Below are positions 11,801 through 23,024 of a stretch of DNA of 64,000 nt, piece after piece. Within the stretch, counting starts at the first letter, position 1. Each line of letters opens with the position of its first letter. The stretch spans positions 25,406,302-25,470,301 of the forward strand of contig NC_055986.1 in NCBI RefSeq assembly GCF_018446385.1, in the 5' to 3' direction. Under the pieces are notes generated by a model that saw only the letters and a program-made list of their open reading frames with translations, did not search any database and was not told where the DNA came from. The position numbers and the translations under genes are program-made. The DNA comes from Zingiber officinale. Taxonomy: Eukaryota > Streptophyta > Magnoliopsida > Zingiberales > Zingiberaceae.

Positions 11801-11970
11801 TCTGGGGGCAGAACCCATCGGGGCGGGGCGGGGCGGGCTGTGAAGCTCCGCCTCAGACGATGGAAACCCTTCGGGATTGCTTGTACTATCCTTGATCCAG
11901 ATGCAGACACCGAGGATGCCATCGGTGCTGTGAGCTTCGACGCAACGACGGGAGGAACGGAGCAGGCCAT
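8884..11970 (-). CDS. BAS1: Chloroplast 2-Cys peroxiredoxin (BAS1 type), 7 exons
   Basis: Exons on the minus strand: 11762-11970, 11434-11508, 10555-10636, 10401-10480, 9498-9623, 9216-9329, 8884-9000, all with GT-AG introns. It reduces hydroperoxides in the stroma using thioredoxin or NTRC. Seen: transit peptide starting MACSVPP; mature start [20 protein letters not shown]; peroxidatic Cys in [13 protein letters not shown] (~C118); [10 protein letters not shown]; resolving Cys in EVCPAGW (~C240); C-terminal KEYFSAV. GGLG and YF are the known motifs for hyperoxidation sensitivity. Oddity: exon 1 is 209 bp and the transit peptide is not in frame with the mature protein. Three GGGGC units lie at 11820-11834; one fewer would give a 265-residue protein, the usual BAS1 length. 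This is either an assembly error or a real defective allele. Gene identity is certain, the exact exon 1 is not. Confidence 0.93.
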
Positions 11971-13072
11971 GGCGTCGGAGCACACACGCTCTCGCTCCCT
12001 TGCCTCTTCGCTTCTATGACGACAGATGTAGGATAAGAAGTCATCTCTAAATCGGCTCCGTTCATTTTATAACCAGAACCGGATCCAATGGATCTCGACG
12101 ATTACGGAGCCTGGAGAATCTCTACCGTTCATCCAAATGAATCTGAATATTCACGGTGTGTTCCGGAGTCCCAATTATAAGCTTCCAGAAGCTACCGCGA
12201 TGGCTGACGACTGAGATCTTTTTAACGCACTGCCCTATCTAGATACACCCACCTCTAAGCTATGAGAACGTCACTCCAACGAGGCGGGTAGAGTTGGGGA
12301 ACGTATGTGCGAGAAAAGTACAAGGCGCATTGGCTCAACAATTTCTTAATTCAGAGATGCCACGTGTCATATAGGGCCGCACTCTCACCAAAACGAACAC
12401 CCATGGCGTTTTATCCAGTTAACACACGGCTCAGATTTATCCTAGACGACTATCCATTAACATCGGACCGTCAGAATTAGAGCTCCGCGGCCAATCCGGT
12501 TTAAATAAAAAATGGGGATGAGTTGGCCGCCCAAGGCGCACGTATCGCCGCCTTGGACAAATCGATCGACAACGCATATTACGTAGCAATATAAATAATA
12601 AAGTTAAAAATTAGAAATTACAGTGGAGATTTGATCGAGATCGTCCATTTTAGCTCGTGTGGTGCGATGGGATGGTAAAATTGTTTTTAGAAATTAAAAT
12701 AAAAGCATTAATCGATAAAAGAGGAATAGAGAATGAGAGACGATCTCACAACTTCCCTCCACAGCCACGCTACCCCTCCCGAACACTATAATTTCCCTCC
12801 CTCTCCATTCTTTTAACCCACCAGCCCACACCCCGCGCGCAAACCCTCCTCGAGCCGGCGACTCCAGATCCCCAATAGGATCTCAATTCCGGTCGCCTCT
12901 CCGGCCGCCGTTTTCCACCCTACGGGATCCACTTTCCTCCCGGAAACCCGACAGGCACAAGGGTCTTGGAGTCGGGATTCTACCTCGATAACGACGAGCA
13001 CTTTGGGGCTCGAGATCGGGGGTTCGAGCGGGTTTCTTTACGAACGTCGGATCTTTATAGAATAGGTGGGTG
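11971..13072. promoter_or_regulatory. Divergent promoter region, peroxiredoxin / E2F
   Basis: 1.1 kb between two divergent start codons. Seen: a G-box/ABRE-like GCCACGTGTC at about 12359, a perfect 8-bp inverted repeat CCAAGGCG...CGCCTTGG (12531-12556, 10-nt loop), an AT-rich step around 12590 and a pyrimidine-rich leader (12750-12850) before E2F. Stress-responsive G-box elements would suit a peroxiredoxin, but this is inference. Start sites are not known. Confidence 0.45.
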
Positions 13073-16000
13073 ATGTCCGGCTGTCGAACTTCTGAGGACC
13101 GCCTGGCGCGGCCGTGCGGACAGATCCCTCAATCGCTGAAGCACCGGCGACTGCTGTTGTCCTCGGCCAGTAAGGCCAGCCTGGTCGAGGACAACCGCTT
13201 CCCTGCTGCTGATGGGCGTGCAGCCGGCACTGAGGTGGCTGATTCCGTGGTCGTTAATACGCCTGTAAGTTCTAACTTTGGTGCTTTCTTTGTTTTCTCC
13301 TCCGATTCAATATGGAGATTTGATCTGGTAGTTGCAAATCTTTCGGGTGTTTTGTGTTGATTGATATTTTGTGAATTGAGTTGATAGTTTAATCATTTCT
13401 GGGCGACTTTTTGTGTTTTTAGGGAAGTCGTTGAGATCACATTTGGGCACTAGTTGCTAGCGGCAGAACTAGGTTAGGCATAGATTGGAAGGATATGTAC
13501 TTTAAACTTGTGTTTCCAGCATATTCATCCTTTTTAATTTTTATCAGAAGGATCTGTGGAATCCCTAATTTTGGATGTGCTACGTAGTACCATTGATGCA
13601 CAAATTTTTCCTATATTATTCTTGAGTCGAACTAAATTGTAATTCCTGAATGAATGATGAAGTGAATGTATCTCTAGATCCTTCAAGAAATTACGATAGG
13701 CTGCAGGGTTGAAATAGGGCTGGTATTCTCATTTGGTCATGCTAAAATGCAGAAATATCTATTGTTCATTTTGTTTAAATTTTGTCTTATATTTTCATGT
13801 AGACTTGTTCTCCAAATTGGTTCACAGGATTTCTTAGTATAGTTGAATTGAGAGCATTAAGTTACTTGATCATCAAACATGGACCTACAAGGACAGCATA
13901 TAAAACTTAGACATCTTTTCTAATAAAAGTGAGCCAAAAATCTTAATCAATAAGTTGCATACACATGAACACTATGTAGTCATTAACAAATCTTGTCTCT
14001 TAGAGATTGCCTTCTGCAAAAAGTTTAGCAACATATGGGTCGTTGGAAGTTTGGAGAAATATATCTTGAATATGACCAAGGGTGCTAAAATTACAAATAA
14101 CATGTGAAATTGTCTCTGGCATTTCATGTCCTGGCAATTTGTTATTTTGATTCTATATGTTGCTTTTTCTATCTCAGTTTGGTCAAGAGATTGACAATCT
14201 ACGTATCTTTCATTAGTCGGTTGAGATTTGGACCCAATTTGAAGCACCCACTTGATCTACATATCCTAGTTGAATATGTTTTAAAGTGTCTACTTTTACG
14301 TTTACATAATGTTTTTTCACAACTATAAATAATCTTCTGAACAAAATATTCACAAACTGTTTTTTTTATGAACTGTATCTTTCAAGGTAAAAAGCTTAGT
14401 ACTTTAACATGTTACATGGTTTGTGTTGGATAAATGGGGGCCTTCTAAAACCACTTTTAGTTTACGAAAGGACAAATTATGCCTAACCAATTTATAATGT
14501 TAGTGCATGATTTTCAGAAATTAAATGTGAAAGTGTTTTTGCTATAAGTCCAACTCTTAGTAATCTTTATAGCCTAATCTTAGTTATCTGAATTTAAAAA
14601 GCTTTAATGTTTTCATATATGGGTTTTGAAAAATTATTAGCTGTTAGGAATTATTAATTGAGTCTATCTATCTTAACTGAATTTTTGTGTGATAGGATTT
14701 ATAAAGAGAAAGGAAGCCTCCCTGGTAAGTCATAAATATGTTTAGGAGATCTTGAGGTGGTCTAGAATTTGTTGTTTTCTTTATGCAGGTAAGTTAGGTT
14801 TATTGAGTAGTCAGTCATTTTTTTCTCTTTTCACATCATGGAAGTACAAACCTTTTGTTTTGCTAGAAAGCTTTAGCTTGAAATACTCTTGAAAAGTAAA
14901 ACTTGTGTAGCATTAGGCTTTCTCCAACTCAGGGAGGAGAAAGAATCTACTGATTCAAGAGAAGAATTAAGTGAATAAATTAGCTTTTATTGCAATAGAA
15001 AATAGAATGAATAAGTGCTGAAGCATGACCTGTGGTTATTTAATTGCAGTTTTTTCTTTCTTCTATATAAAGTAGATCTTAGCAGAAGTAACTCTTTGCT
15101 TCCAATGTATTTGCTATATTGTACAGTAATTCAATTCTTGCAGTATAATTTCCCTACTTAACTAGTAAATAATCCATATGAGTTGATGACTATAATTCGA
15201 CTGAAGTGATATTTCATATCTTAGCTGAAGAGAAAGCCTGAACATGGAGATAATGAGGCTTCTGAGTTGAGTGAGCTGAAGATAACTCCAGGCTCTGCTG
15301 AAGTAGTTAACAATCCTCTTGTTAGACTGACCAAGAAAAGTTATAGCAGACCTAAGGTATCCAAGCACAACAAATCTGATGTCCAAGATTCTCTATCAAA
15401 TGCTGGTGCGTATTGCCATCCTTCCAAGGCTAGTGCAATGTTAATCTTCCACTAGAAAAGTAGATCATTATATACATCTACAAAGCGAACTGTAACTGGC
15501 TAAGAAGTTGAAGCTTTTTTTTAAATATTCAGGTCAGTGAACTATAATGATGATATTTTCATTTGAAATCTAACTCAAGAAAGATTTGGTTTCCAGCAGG
15601 TTCGCCTTCATGCAATGCTCTTACTAATGTTGGTACTTGCCGTTATGATAGCTCTTTAGGTGATGGAAGTTGTGATTTATTTCACTTTCATAATAAAAAA
15701 GGGTTTTAAGTTTATTCTTGCAATTGAGAAATTCTTTTCATCATCATTATCTAATTTCATTGTCAGGACTCTTGACCAAACGGTTTATCAATTTGCTTAA
15801 ACATGCACAAGATGGCACTCTTGATTTGAATAAAGCGGCAGAAACACTTGTGGTGAAGTCAATGCTTACTAATTTGAATAATTCTTCTCTTATACATAAG
15901 TAGAATTTTACTTGTAGGTGCAAAAGAGGCGAATTTATGACATCACAAATGTGCTTGAAGGGATAGGACTGATAGAAAAGAATCTCAAAAACAAAATTCG

Positions 16001-18048
16001 TTGGACGTAAATTATATTTTCCTCTAAGAATCTTGTTGTTTTCTGTGCGCTCTAAATATTTGTTATTTCAAAATGAAGAGTTTTCATAAATGCATTCCAG
16101 TGGCTTAGATGATAAAATGCCAGGAGAGGTTCAAAATGATCTGCCATTGCTGCAGGTATGGTTCATCATTGCTTTCTTAACAAAACCAAATAATCCTGTT
16201 TTAAATCTTCATTTCTAGAGTAAGTTGCTGTTAAATTATCCACTGATATACAAGATCAACAAATTTTGCTAAATTTTGTGCCCTTCAGGCAGAAGTTGAA
16301 AAATTAGTTTTGCAAGAGAATCAGTTGGATGAGTGCATCAGGTTTGGTTTCAGTACTTAATCGAGCTTCTAGCTACTGCTTCAAAAATGCTATAAAACGC
16401 AAAGAATGCTGAAACATTCCACTTCTCATAGCAAAATGCAAGAAAGGATGAGGGTGTTCACTGAAGCAGAAAGTAATCAAAAGTATGTTCTTTTCTTTTT
16501 CTCGCATTTGCATCTCACATATGTTTATCGACATCTAAAAATAAAAATCACTTTATGTTACTTTGTACAACTTCAGGCTGCTTTATCTGACAATAGATGA
16601 CATCAAAAGCGTACCTTGCTTTCAGGTTTTCTTATATGTTTTCCTTGCTTATTTTTGTAAATTAAAAATTGAAATTTTGGCTGTTAGTAATCACCAAAGG
16701 TTATCCTTTCATGCTTGTATGCAGAATCAGACGCTTATAGCAATAAAAGCACCTCATGGTACTACCCTGGAGGTTCCAGATCCAGATGAGGTAAAAAGAA
16801 GCAGTGAGTCAATATTTTCTTTCTTAATTTATTTCTCCAGATGTTAACCGAAAGTTCTCCCTCTGCATGAAGGCTTTTGAATATCCACATTGGAGATACA
16901 GAATTGTCATACGAAGCACAATGGGTCCTATTGATATTTACCTTGTAAGGTAGTCATTCTTTTTTATGTGCACAATATTTGTAAACAAGCTTTTTAATTA
17001 GATTGTATTTGTTCTTTAACAAGGCTCTTCTCTATTCCTTTTTGTTGCTAGTAAATTTGAAAAGAATTTTGAGGAGATGAGTAGCGTTGAGACCCCTTCA
17101 AGAACTGATGAGATGGTAAGTTCTGGGTCACTGGAGGCCGCCATCTTGGCAGTTGCAACAGATGAGAGCAAAGATGAGAAAATGGAATTCAAGAATCAAG
17201 ATAGACAGGGGTGCCTTGATGCAAGTTCCTCAGAGGATACTGGCTGTGGTATGACAAAAATTGTACCTTCTGAAATTGATGTAAGTCTGAGCATCTTGAC
17301 CTTGAGATTCCAATCCGTCATAACTATTATTACCCTTGAAATTTTTGTCAATTTCCGGAATATGCATCTCAGCTCAAACAAAAGAGAATGCAACTGATTA
17401 GTTAGGCTTCTTCCATGCTAGTGACATGTTCAATCTGAAAATCTCTCTAGTTTCATCTTTATTTATTAAACTACTAAGATATTTGATCATCATCATAGTT
17501 TACTTCTCAGAGGATTACTTTCTCATCATTCTTAAACTAAAGAAAAGGAATATAATTTTCTTATGACATGCTTATCCTTATCCAAAGAAATGTCATTTGT
17601 TTTGTCAGACAAATGTGTGTATTTATAGTAGCTAGTTGAGCTTTTACATGATTTTATGTTAAAGTTTTATTGCTCATAAATTTGAAGTTCTCAATATAAG
17701 ACAGCTTTTATCAGTTTCGCTCATTGTGCTGGTACTTGAAAGTACATATCCATGTTGAAAATAAATTCTCTTGCAGACTGATGCTGATTACTGGCTTCAA
17801 TCAGATTTTGGAGCTAGCATTACAGATTTATGGAACACGCCGCGTATCCTTCCTGATATTTGCTTATATCATTTTCGTTAATGTGTATCTACTTTCATTA
17901 ATAGAGATCCTTAACCTGTACTGCAGAATCACAATGGGACAGGTACAGGACAGATGACTTCACTACAGATAACACTAGCACGGCTGAGCACCAAACTCCA
18001 TGTGGAACTATTGACCCCCCAACACATGCTCCGCTCCAAAAGCTATGA
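13073..18048 (+). CDS. E2F: E2F transcription factor (activator type with RB-binding tail), 14 exons
   Basis: Exons: 13073-13264, 15225-15405, 15600-15659, 15767-15852, 15918-16006, 16101-16155, 16289-16341, 16405-16482, 16577-16625, 16725-16790, 16873-16949, 17052-17280, 17777-17843, 17927-18048; 1404 nt, 467 aa. It pairs with DP to drive S-phase genes. Seen: winged-helix DNA-binding domain ~145-204 with [18 protein letters not shown]; leucine-rich dimerisation segment ~215-238; marked box ~265-335 ([40 protein letters not shown]); acidic C-terminus with RB-pocket motif [16 protein letters not shown] (409-424). Length and order match plant E2FA/E2FB. Intron 1 is ~2 kb. The usual TLEVQKRR reads TLVVQKRR here at the exon 4/5 junction. 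A second donor/acceptor pair (16803/16841) would add 15 residues in frame. The start is the first ATG in frame after a pyrimidine-rich leader. Confidence 0.93.
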
Positions 18049-18325
18049 GATAAATCTAGGGACGTGAGAAATGAGATATAAGACAGCCTTTTCTGGGGAA
18101 AGATGATTAGGAGGCCCATCAGAAGTTGAGCTATGAAGCAACTGATGAATCAAACGACAAACTGATGATGCTCGTTGCGATGCGAGAGAGCTCTCGACTG
18201 CCATAAGTGGCATCCACAGCCCGTTTGTTGGGTTGACTTTTACATCTTACTGCCTGGTTCGCTTATGGAATATAATTCTAAATCGTGTTTTTTTTGCATC
18301 TCACTTGTCTCACCTGTATCTAGCT

Positions 18326-18365
18326 AGAGAGAGGGAGAGGGAGAGGGAGAGGGAGAGAGAGAGAG
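18326..18365 (+). repeat. GA/GGGAGA microsatellite
   Basis: About 40 bp of AGAGAGGGAGAGGG units between the convergent E2F and DUF1279 genes. The rest of 18049-18685 is 3' flank of both genes with no other feature seen. Confidence 0.85.
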
Positions 18366-18685
18366 TAAATTGGCGTGCAGTTTTCCAGAAATCCCCAATC
18401 TATTCATTTGAAATGTGGCTTTGCTTCTGATATGCATTCACAGGAAATCCCTGCGTGCATGTTTTGACAACCTTCCCTTCCATTTGATTCTTAGAAAACA
18501 TCCAAAGTTATATTATCTTCGTTAGGTACACAAATGTATCATAAGTTAGTATTTTATTTCTGGTACTGAAGATATCACACCAGTGATCAATTTACAATCA
18601 GCACTTTTCAAAATTCTGATGGAATCCGTCGTCGAACGGAAAGATAAGATGCTTAAGTTGGAGTAATCTTCTTCCGTTGAATGGT

Positions 18686-19399
18686 TTACTCGTCGGTAGT
18701 CTTCTCTTGCTTCTTCCCTATCCAATTTGCAACGATTGGCGTCAGAGCGACAGTGGGCGGGAATCTGATCGGAGATGCAGCTTTATGAGCAGCATAGGCC
18801 AGTGCAAAGGTCCCTACCTTGCCCCCAGTCTCATCGGTGGCGATCCCAATCTGCAAAAAGCACGAAAGATACAAGTAGAGACTCTCCTGTTCCCTGCATC
18901 TCTGAAATGATGGAATAGTTTTTTCGTTACCTGATTGAGCAGCGCCTGGACATCAATTCCAGCACTGACGAGGAGGTAGCAAAGGGAGAAGGAGAACAGA
19001 GAGAGGGTGATTGAGGTGGCTAAGTAAGCTCCTCCGTACTTGGCCAGCAGCTCCTTGGCTTGATCACCCTTGGACTTCTCCTTCCCCTCCTTGGAGCTAA
19101 ATATCTGCGAGCAAGAATAAAGAGGAAGTTGAATCAAAAATCAGGAAACAAAAACACGTTTAATTTGCTTTGCTGACCTTCCAAAGGCCGAACTCCAGGC
19201 CATACTTCTCGGTGATCTCTTCCGAGGCGGAGGAAGAGGAGGAGGCGGCGTTGGTTTTCTGCTCCGTTTCCTGCAGAGCGCGGATGGGGGTGAGGTGGCG
19301 GTGTTGCCGCCGGAGTCGGAAGGTGGGGAGGCGGCAGCGGGCGGGGCGGTGGGTTTGGAGAGGAGGAAGAGTAGATAAGAGGAGAGCTGCTGTGGCCAT
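18686..19399 (-). CDS. DUF1279 (FAM210-like) plastid membrane protein, 3 exons
   Basis: Exons 19178-19399, 18931-19104, 18686-18850; 561 nt, 186 aa. Exon 1 encodes a Ser/Arg-rich, low-acid N-terminus (MATAALLLST, PARCRLPTFRLRRQHR) like a chloroplast transit peptide, then EKYGLEFGLWK. Exons 2-3 hold the DUF1279 core: a Lys-rich helix (residues 78-96), AKYGGAYLATSITLSLFSF, a hydrophobic membrane segment ~100-123, and FALAYAAHKAASPIRFP. The pattern 'LxKYGxxYLxTSxxLS...AYxxHKxxxPxR' is typical of the FAM210/DUF1279 family, whose molecular role in plants is not established. The gene is convergent with E2F, with stops 638 bp apart. The ATG at 19399 was chosen because the frame upstream has only a GTG. 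Confidence 0.85.
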
Positions 19400-20510
19400 T
19401 ACGGCGTCACCCACCCGCCTTGCAGGAAGGTGAAGTGAGTAGTAAGAAGTAAGAGAGGAAGGGGCAAACCATTGGCTGGCTCCTGTTGTGCCACCTCGGC
19501 GGTTCTCTGTCCAAGTGTTTTATGCGACGAATCCGAGTTGAATGGCAGTAGGAGTGGCAAAAACAATATCTTCCATAATTTATCATTTTTCATACTGTTG
19601 ACCGTTGTCAAAGTTCGGCTAAGATGAGGACTTTATCTTTGCTACGTTAGTTAACAATGAATCAAATCCAGTTGACACTGGCTTTTTTATTTTTTATTTG
19701 TGTTATTATACGTTTCATGACGAAAATTTATGAAAAGGATATATTGTTTTATTTTTCTTCCTTAAATAATTTTGTTTGAGTGTTATTATAATATTTTCAG
19801 TAAAAAAATATTATAATATTCTTATAATTCTGAATATAGGCCAAACATCGCAGGGGTCCATCTAATATGATTATAAAATGATTTAGTAATTGATAAAATA
19901 GGAATTTAAAAATAGAACCAGAAATGTAAAAGCAAATTGAAAAAATTGAAAAATAATATTAATTTTCTGTTTCATGTGGAAGAGAAATGAGGCCAGCCGA
20001 CGCCATGCGAGCCGTTTACGAGGAAGGAAAAAGGCTGTCCAAGAAAGGCATTTCATTTCAAAGCTGTCACAATCCTTTGCTTGTCTCGTGTCCATCGATG
20101 TGTGGCCTGTGTTAATTAACGGCTCTTATTTTATTGTTTTCCTCGTGAAACAAATGCTTAAATATGCCGGCCGAGCATAGCAATTAAAAAAAAAAAAAAA
20201 AAAAAAAATCCTAAGTCAGTCTTATGAAATTTTTTTATCAGTATACAAATCTTATTTGAAGAATTTTTTTTTTACAAATTTATCATAATTAAAAATCAAA
20301 CTTTGAATACCTAAATGACAATCTTAATATCTTATCATTACACCATAATTCCAGAGCGAGCTTAGCAATCAAAATTAGCTTATGAGTGAGTAAATTGTTT
20401 ACTCTAGTGTTCAAAAATAAATACTCGATGACGCTACTTTTATTGAAATTGAGTAGGTCTTATGTTAATAGTCATCCATGATTTACTTCTTTGTGTATTG
20501 GTCTGGAAAC
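19400..20510. other. Intergenic, no gene seen; A23 tract at 20186-20208
   Basis: Contains the promoter side of the DUF1279 gene, AT-rich DNA and an uninterrupted run of 23 A. No ORF with family resemblance and no clear element ends. The A-run could be the tail of a retroposed fragment, but I see no matching target-site duplication. Confidence 0.5.
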
Positions 20511-21425
20511 GAACTATCGAAAGTACAGGGGCAAGTGATGAGGAGGGGCCCCATCCCGCGGAGGATAGCTGCCACGGTGGAGGTCAAAGTCAAGACGATC
20601 AACACGCAAATAGTATCGACCTGGGGGAAGGTCCTGGTTCGACCCCACCTTCGACAAGGGGAGGTGTCAAATGATCGACTCAATGGAGTATCGGACACTG
20701 AACAGAGGAGACGATGTGCAGAAGCCGGGCCGAGCGACTACCCCGCTCGGCCAGGCAGCATGACTCGACATTGGTAGAGCAAAACTTCGGTCAAGTGGAC
20801 GTAACACAAGCACAGTGGAATTTCGGCCGAGCGGACATGACACGAGCATAGTGGGAATTACTGCTAAGCGGACGAGACACAGGAACAGTGGAATTATTGT
20901 CGAACGAACTAAATACAGTGGAGCCCTAGTCCAGCGGACGAGACACAGGAATAACGAAACTCCGGCCGAGCGGCTAACCCGCTCGGCCTAGTAGCATATT
21001 CTCTCTGGTATCCATCGAAATCCTTTTGGAATTTAGTGTCGTCGAACGGGCATGGACAACCAGAAGATTATACAGTGGAAGCTTCCACTATCACTTCAGA
21101 GATATTCTCGACCCGTTCAGGTACTGTGTTAGAGACACTTTACTGATAAGTCTTTTTAGGGAAAATTTTGGGAAGCGTGCTCACCTTGGGGAGCATGCAC
21201 ACGCGCTACAGGAGCTCTATATAAAAGGGAGAGATCCAAGCATCGACGGAGGTACGCAATACGCGATAGACTGTTCCCGCTACTGTTTATTTTGCTCCGC
21301 CTTCTACTTCATCGCCGGTGATTGACTTGAGCGTCGAAGGGCCAATATCGGGGACCCCTTTCCTAATTCGGCACTGACGTAATTTGTGTTGCAGGTCCGA
21401 GCGGAGTCTACAGGCGGTCAGTGGG
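20510..21425 (+). mobile_element. Probable Ty3/gypsy (Tat/Ogre-like) LTR fragment
   Basis: Seen: TATATAAAAGG at ~21218, a block with GACTTGAGCGTCGAAGGGCC, CGGGGACCCC and GCACTGACG that I associate with Tat-clade LTRs, and TGTGTTGCAG just before 21390. Between 20725 and 20990 two hairpins (GGCCGAGCG...CGCTCGGCC) bracket four to five imperfect ~45-bp units with GAGCGGACGAGACACAGGAA. The LTR ends are not clear and no internal region adjoins, so it is a solo or truncated LTR. Confidence 0.5.
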
Positions 21426-21429
21426 AGCG

Positions 21430-22209
21430 TCACATCCCCAGCTTTTCATCTCATCGACTTTCCGACATAATCAAACTCCCATCATACTTTTTCTCTCATC
21501 GTGCTTTTCCTCTCATCACAATTTCTCTTATTATATTTCATCTCTCATTATACTTTCTCTTTCTCAATCTCTTCCATCACACTCTCTCTCCTCATTTTAT
21601 TTCATCACATTTTCCTTCTCTTTATTCTCTTCCATCACCTTTTCTCTCTAATCACCTTTTCTCTCTACTCATTTTCTCTATTGAACAACCATACGGGTAT
21701 TTCTATGTTGCATACGGCTCTGCAACAGAATTTACTTTATTCTTCTCTTCTATTCTATCGAAGAAATCGAATTTATCTGATTCAGATCGTTGAATTATCC
21801 ATTTACCACCCTTATTTCGTAGGAGTAAAAAATATTATGATGGTTCTGTTGCTTTATATAGATATCTTATCTATGATTTAGCAATCCCAAAGTTATCATA
21901 CTTTCTCTTTTTTCTTAACCTCTTTCATGATACTGTCTCTCTCCTCATTTTATACCATTACATATTCTCGCTTCGAATTATCTCTCATCATACATTTTCT
22001 ATTTTTTTTTTAATATTTTTCTTTTACATTCAACTTTCTCTCACATCTAATTTGTTTTCTCTTATTTTTTTCTAATGATGATAAAAAAAATTTAGTTCAT
22101 TTCGATAAAAAAATATTAAACTAACTAAAGATTATTTTTAAAGATAATTCATATTTATTCTCATTCCATAATATTCTCATTCTCATTCTCATTCTCATTC
22201 TCATTCTTA
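21430..22209 (+). repeat. Pyrimidine-rich block with internal duplication and ATTCTC microsatellite
   Basis: Most of 21430-21680 and 21890-22050 is C/T on the plus strand (TTTCTCTCATCA-type words). The stretch near 21551-21600 recurs near 21901-21960, suggesting a local duplication. 22173-22209 is a clean (ATTCTC)n run. No gene. Confidence 0.6.
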
Positions 22210-22324
22210 TTCTTAGTAATAACTAAACGTCACCTAAACCTTTGCACTAAACCCTTCCATCCAAGTAAACAACGATTAATTTCAACATTGAAAGGAAATC
22301 TTTATTCGTTTTCCCCTGCGCTCT

Positions 22325-22615
22325 TCAGCCGCTCTTGTTCTTCTTCTCCTCCGACGAGGTGGGGCCGTGGAAGAAGTGGACGAGCACGAGGCTCCCGCAC
22401 TTGGGGCACCTGAGGTCATCCACGGCGAGCATGATGTACATCAGGCAGCGCTGGCAGCCGGCCACCACCATCGGCGTCGCCTCTGCCTCTCCCTCCTGCG
22501 AGGACAAGCACGAGCTCGGCGACGACGAGTACCCGCGCGCCAGAGAATCCACAGCAGCAGCATCCGCCGGCGACAGGTTTAGCTTCAGGTTCGGCTTCTG
22601 GCTTTTCCGCACCAT
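22325..22615 (-). CDS. GIR1-like small EAR-motif zinc-ribbon repressor
   Basis: Single exon, 96 aa. N-terminus MVRKSQKPNLKLNLSP carries the LxLxL-type EAR motif (LKLNLSP), which recruits TOPLESS co-repressors. A Ser-rich linker follows (residues 33-44). The C-terminal half holds two CxxC pairs (GCQRCLMYIM and LRCPKCGSLVLVHF) as in the plant-specific GIR1/GIR2 (GL2-interacting repressor) family, known in Arabidopsis for root-hair repression. Length and layout fit the family. The ATG at 22615 is the first in frame. A TATA box and G-box lie upstream. I cannot tell which member it is. Confidence 0.88.
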   Translation of the reverse strand: MVRKSQKPNLKLNLSPADAAAVDSLARGYSSSPSSCLSSQEGEAEATPMVVAGCQRCLMYIMLAVDDLRCPKCGSLVLVHFFHGPTSSEEKKNKSG

Positions 22616-22724
22616 CGCAGCACCACCGTCTGCAGCGGTCGATGAATCACTCCGGCGATCACCGGAGAAACTTAGTTAACGGGGACTGAGGCAGTCTGGG
22701 CCGCTAAGAAGGATGATTCGGCAG

Positions 22725-22759
22725 CCTTTTATAGGGAAAACAATCGGTTTTGCCACGTG
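22725..22759 (-). promoter_or_regulatory. TATA box and G-box of the GIR1-like gene
   Basis: CTATAAAAGG at 22725-22734 (read on the minus strand) lies 110 bp before the ATG, and a palindromic CACGTG G-box at 22754-22759 lies 20 bp further upstream, next to ACGTGAG. This spacing is ordinary for a plant core promoter. Confidence 0.6.
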
Positions 22760-23024
22760 ACTCACGTCCTCGCGCTCGCGCTCCAAACAATAACAAGCCC
22801 ACGAAATGACACGAAACAATTTTTCGTCTTACCTTTTATTTAATTTTAATGTATTTTATTTCTCTTCGAAAACCGAATTTCATATCGGCAAAATTTCCAA
22901 ATAACTCCTCCCTGGTTTTAAAATTTCACCATAGTTTTGAAATTCCCAAGAGGACATTTTAATTTCGAAATTCCCAAAAGTCATTTCTTACCCTCTTCTA
23001 TACATACTTAAAATACGGTAGCTC

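Noticed and set aside
21386-21881. Overlapping ORFs of 76-135 residues in the pyrimidine-rich block
   Set aside because: All plus frames are open because the strand is C/T-rich; the products are Ser/Leu/Phe low complexity with no family resemblance.
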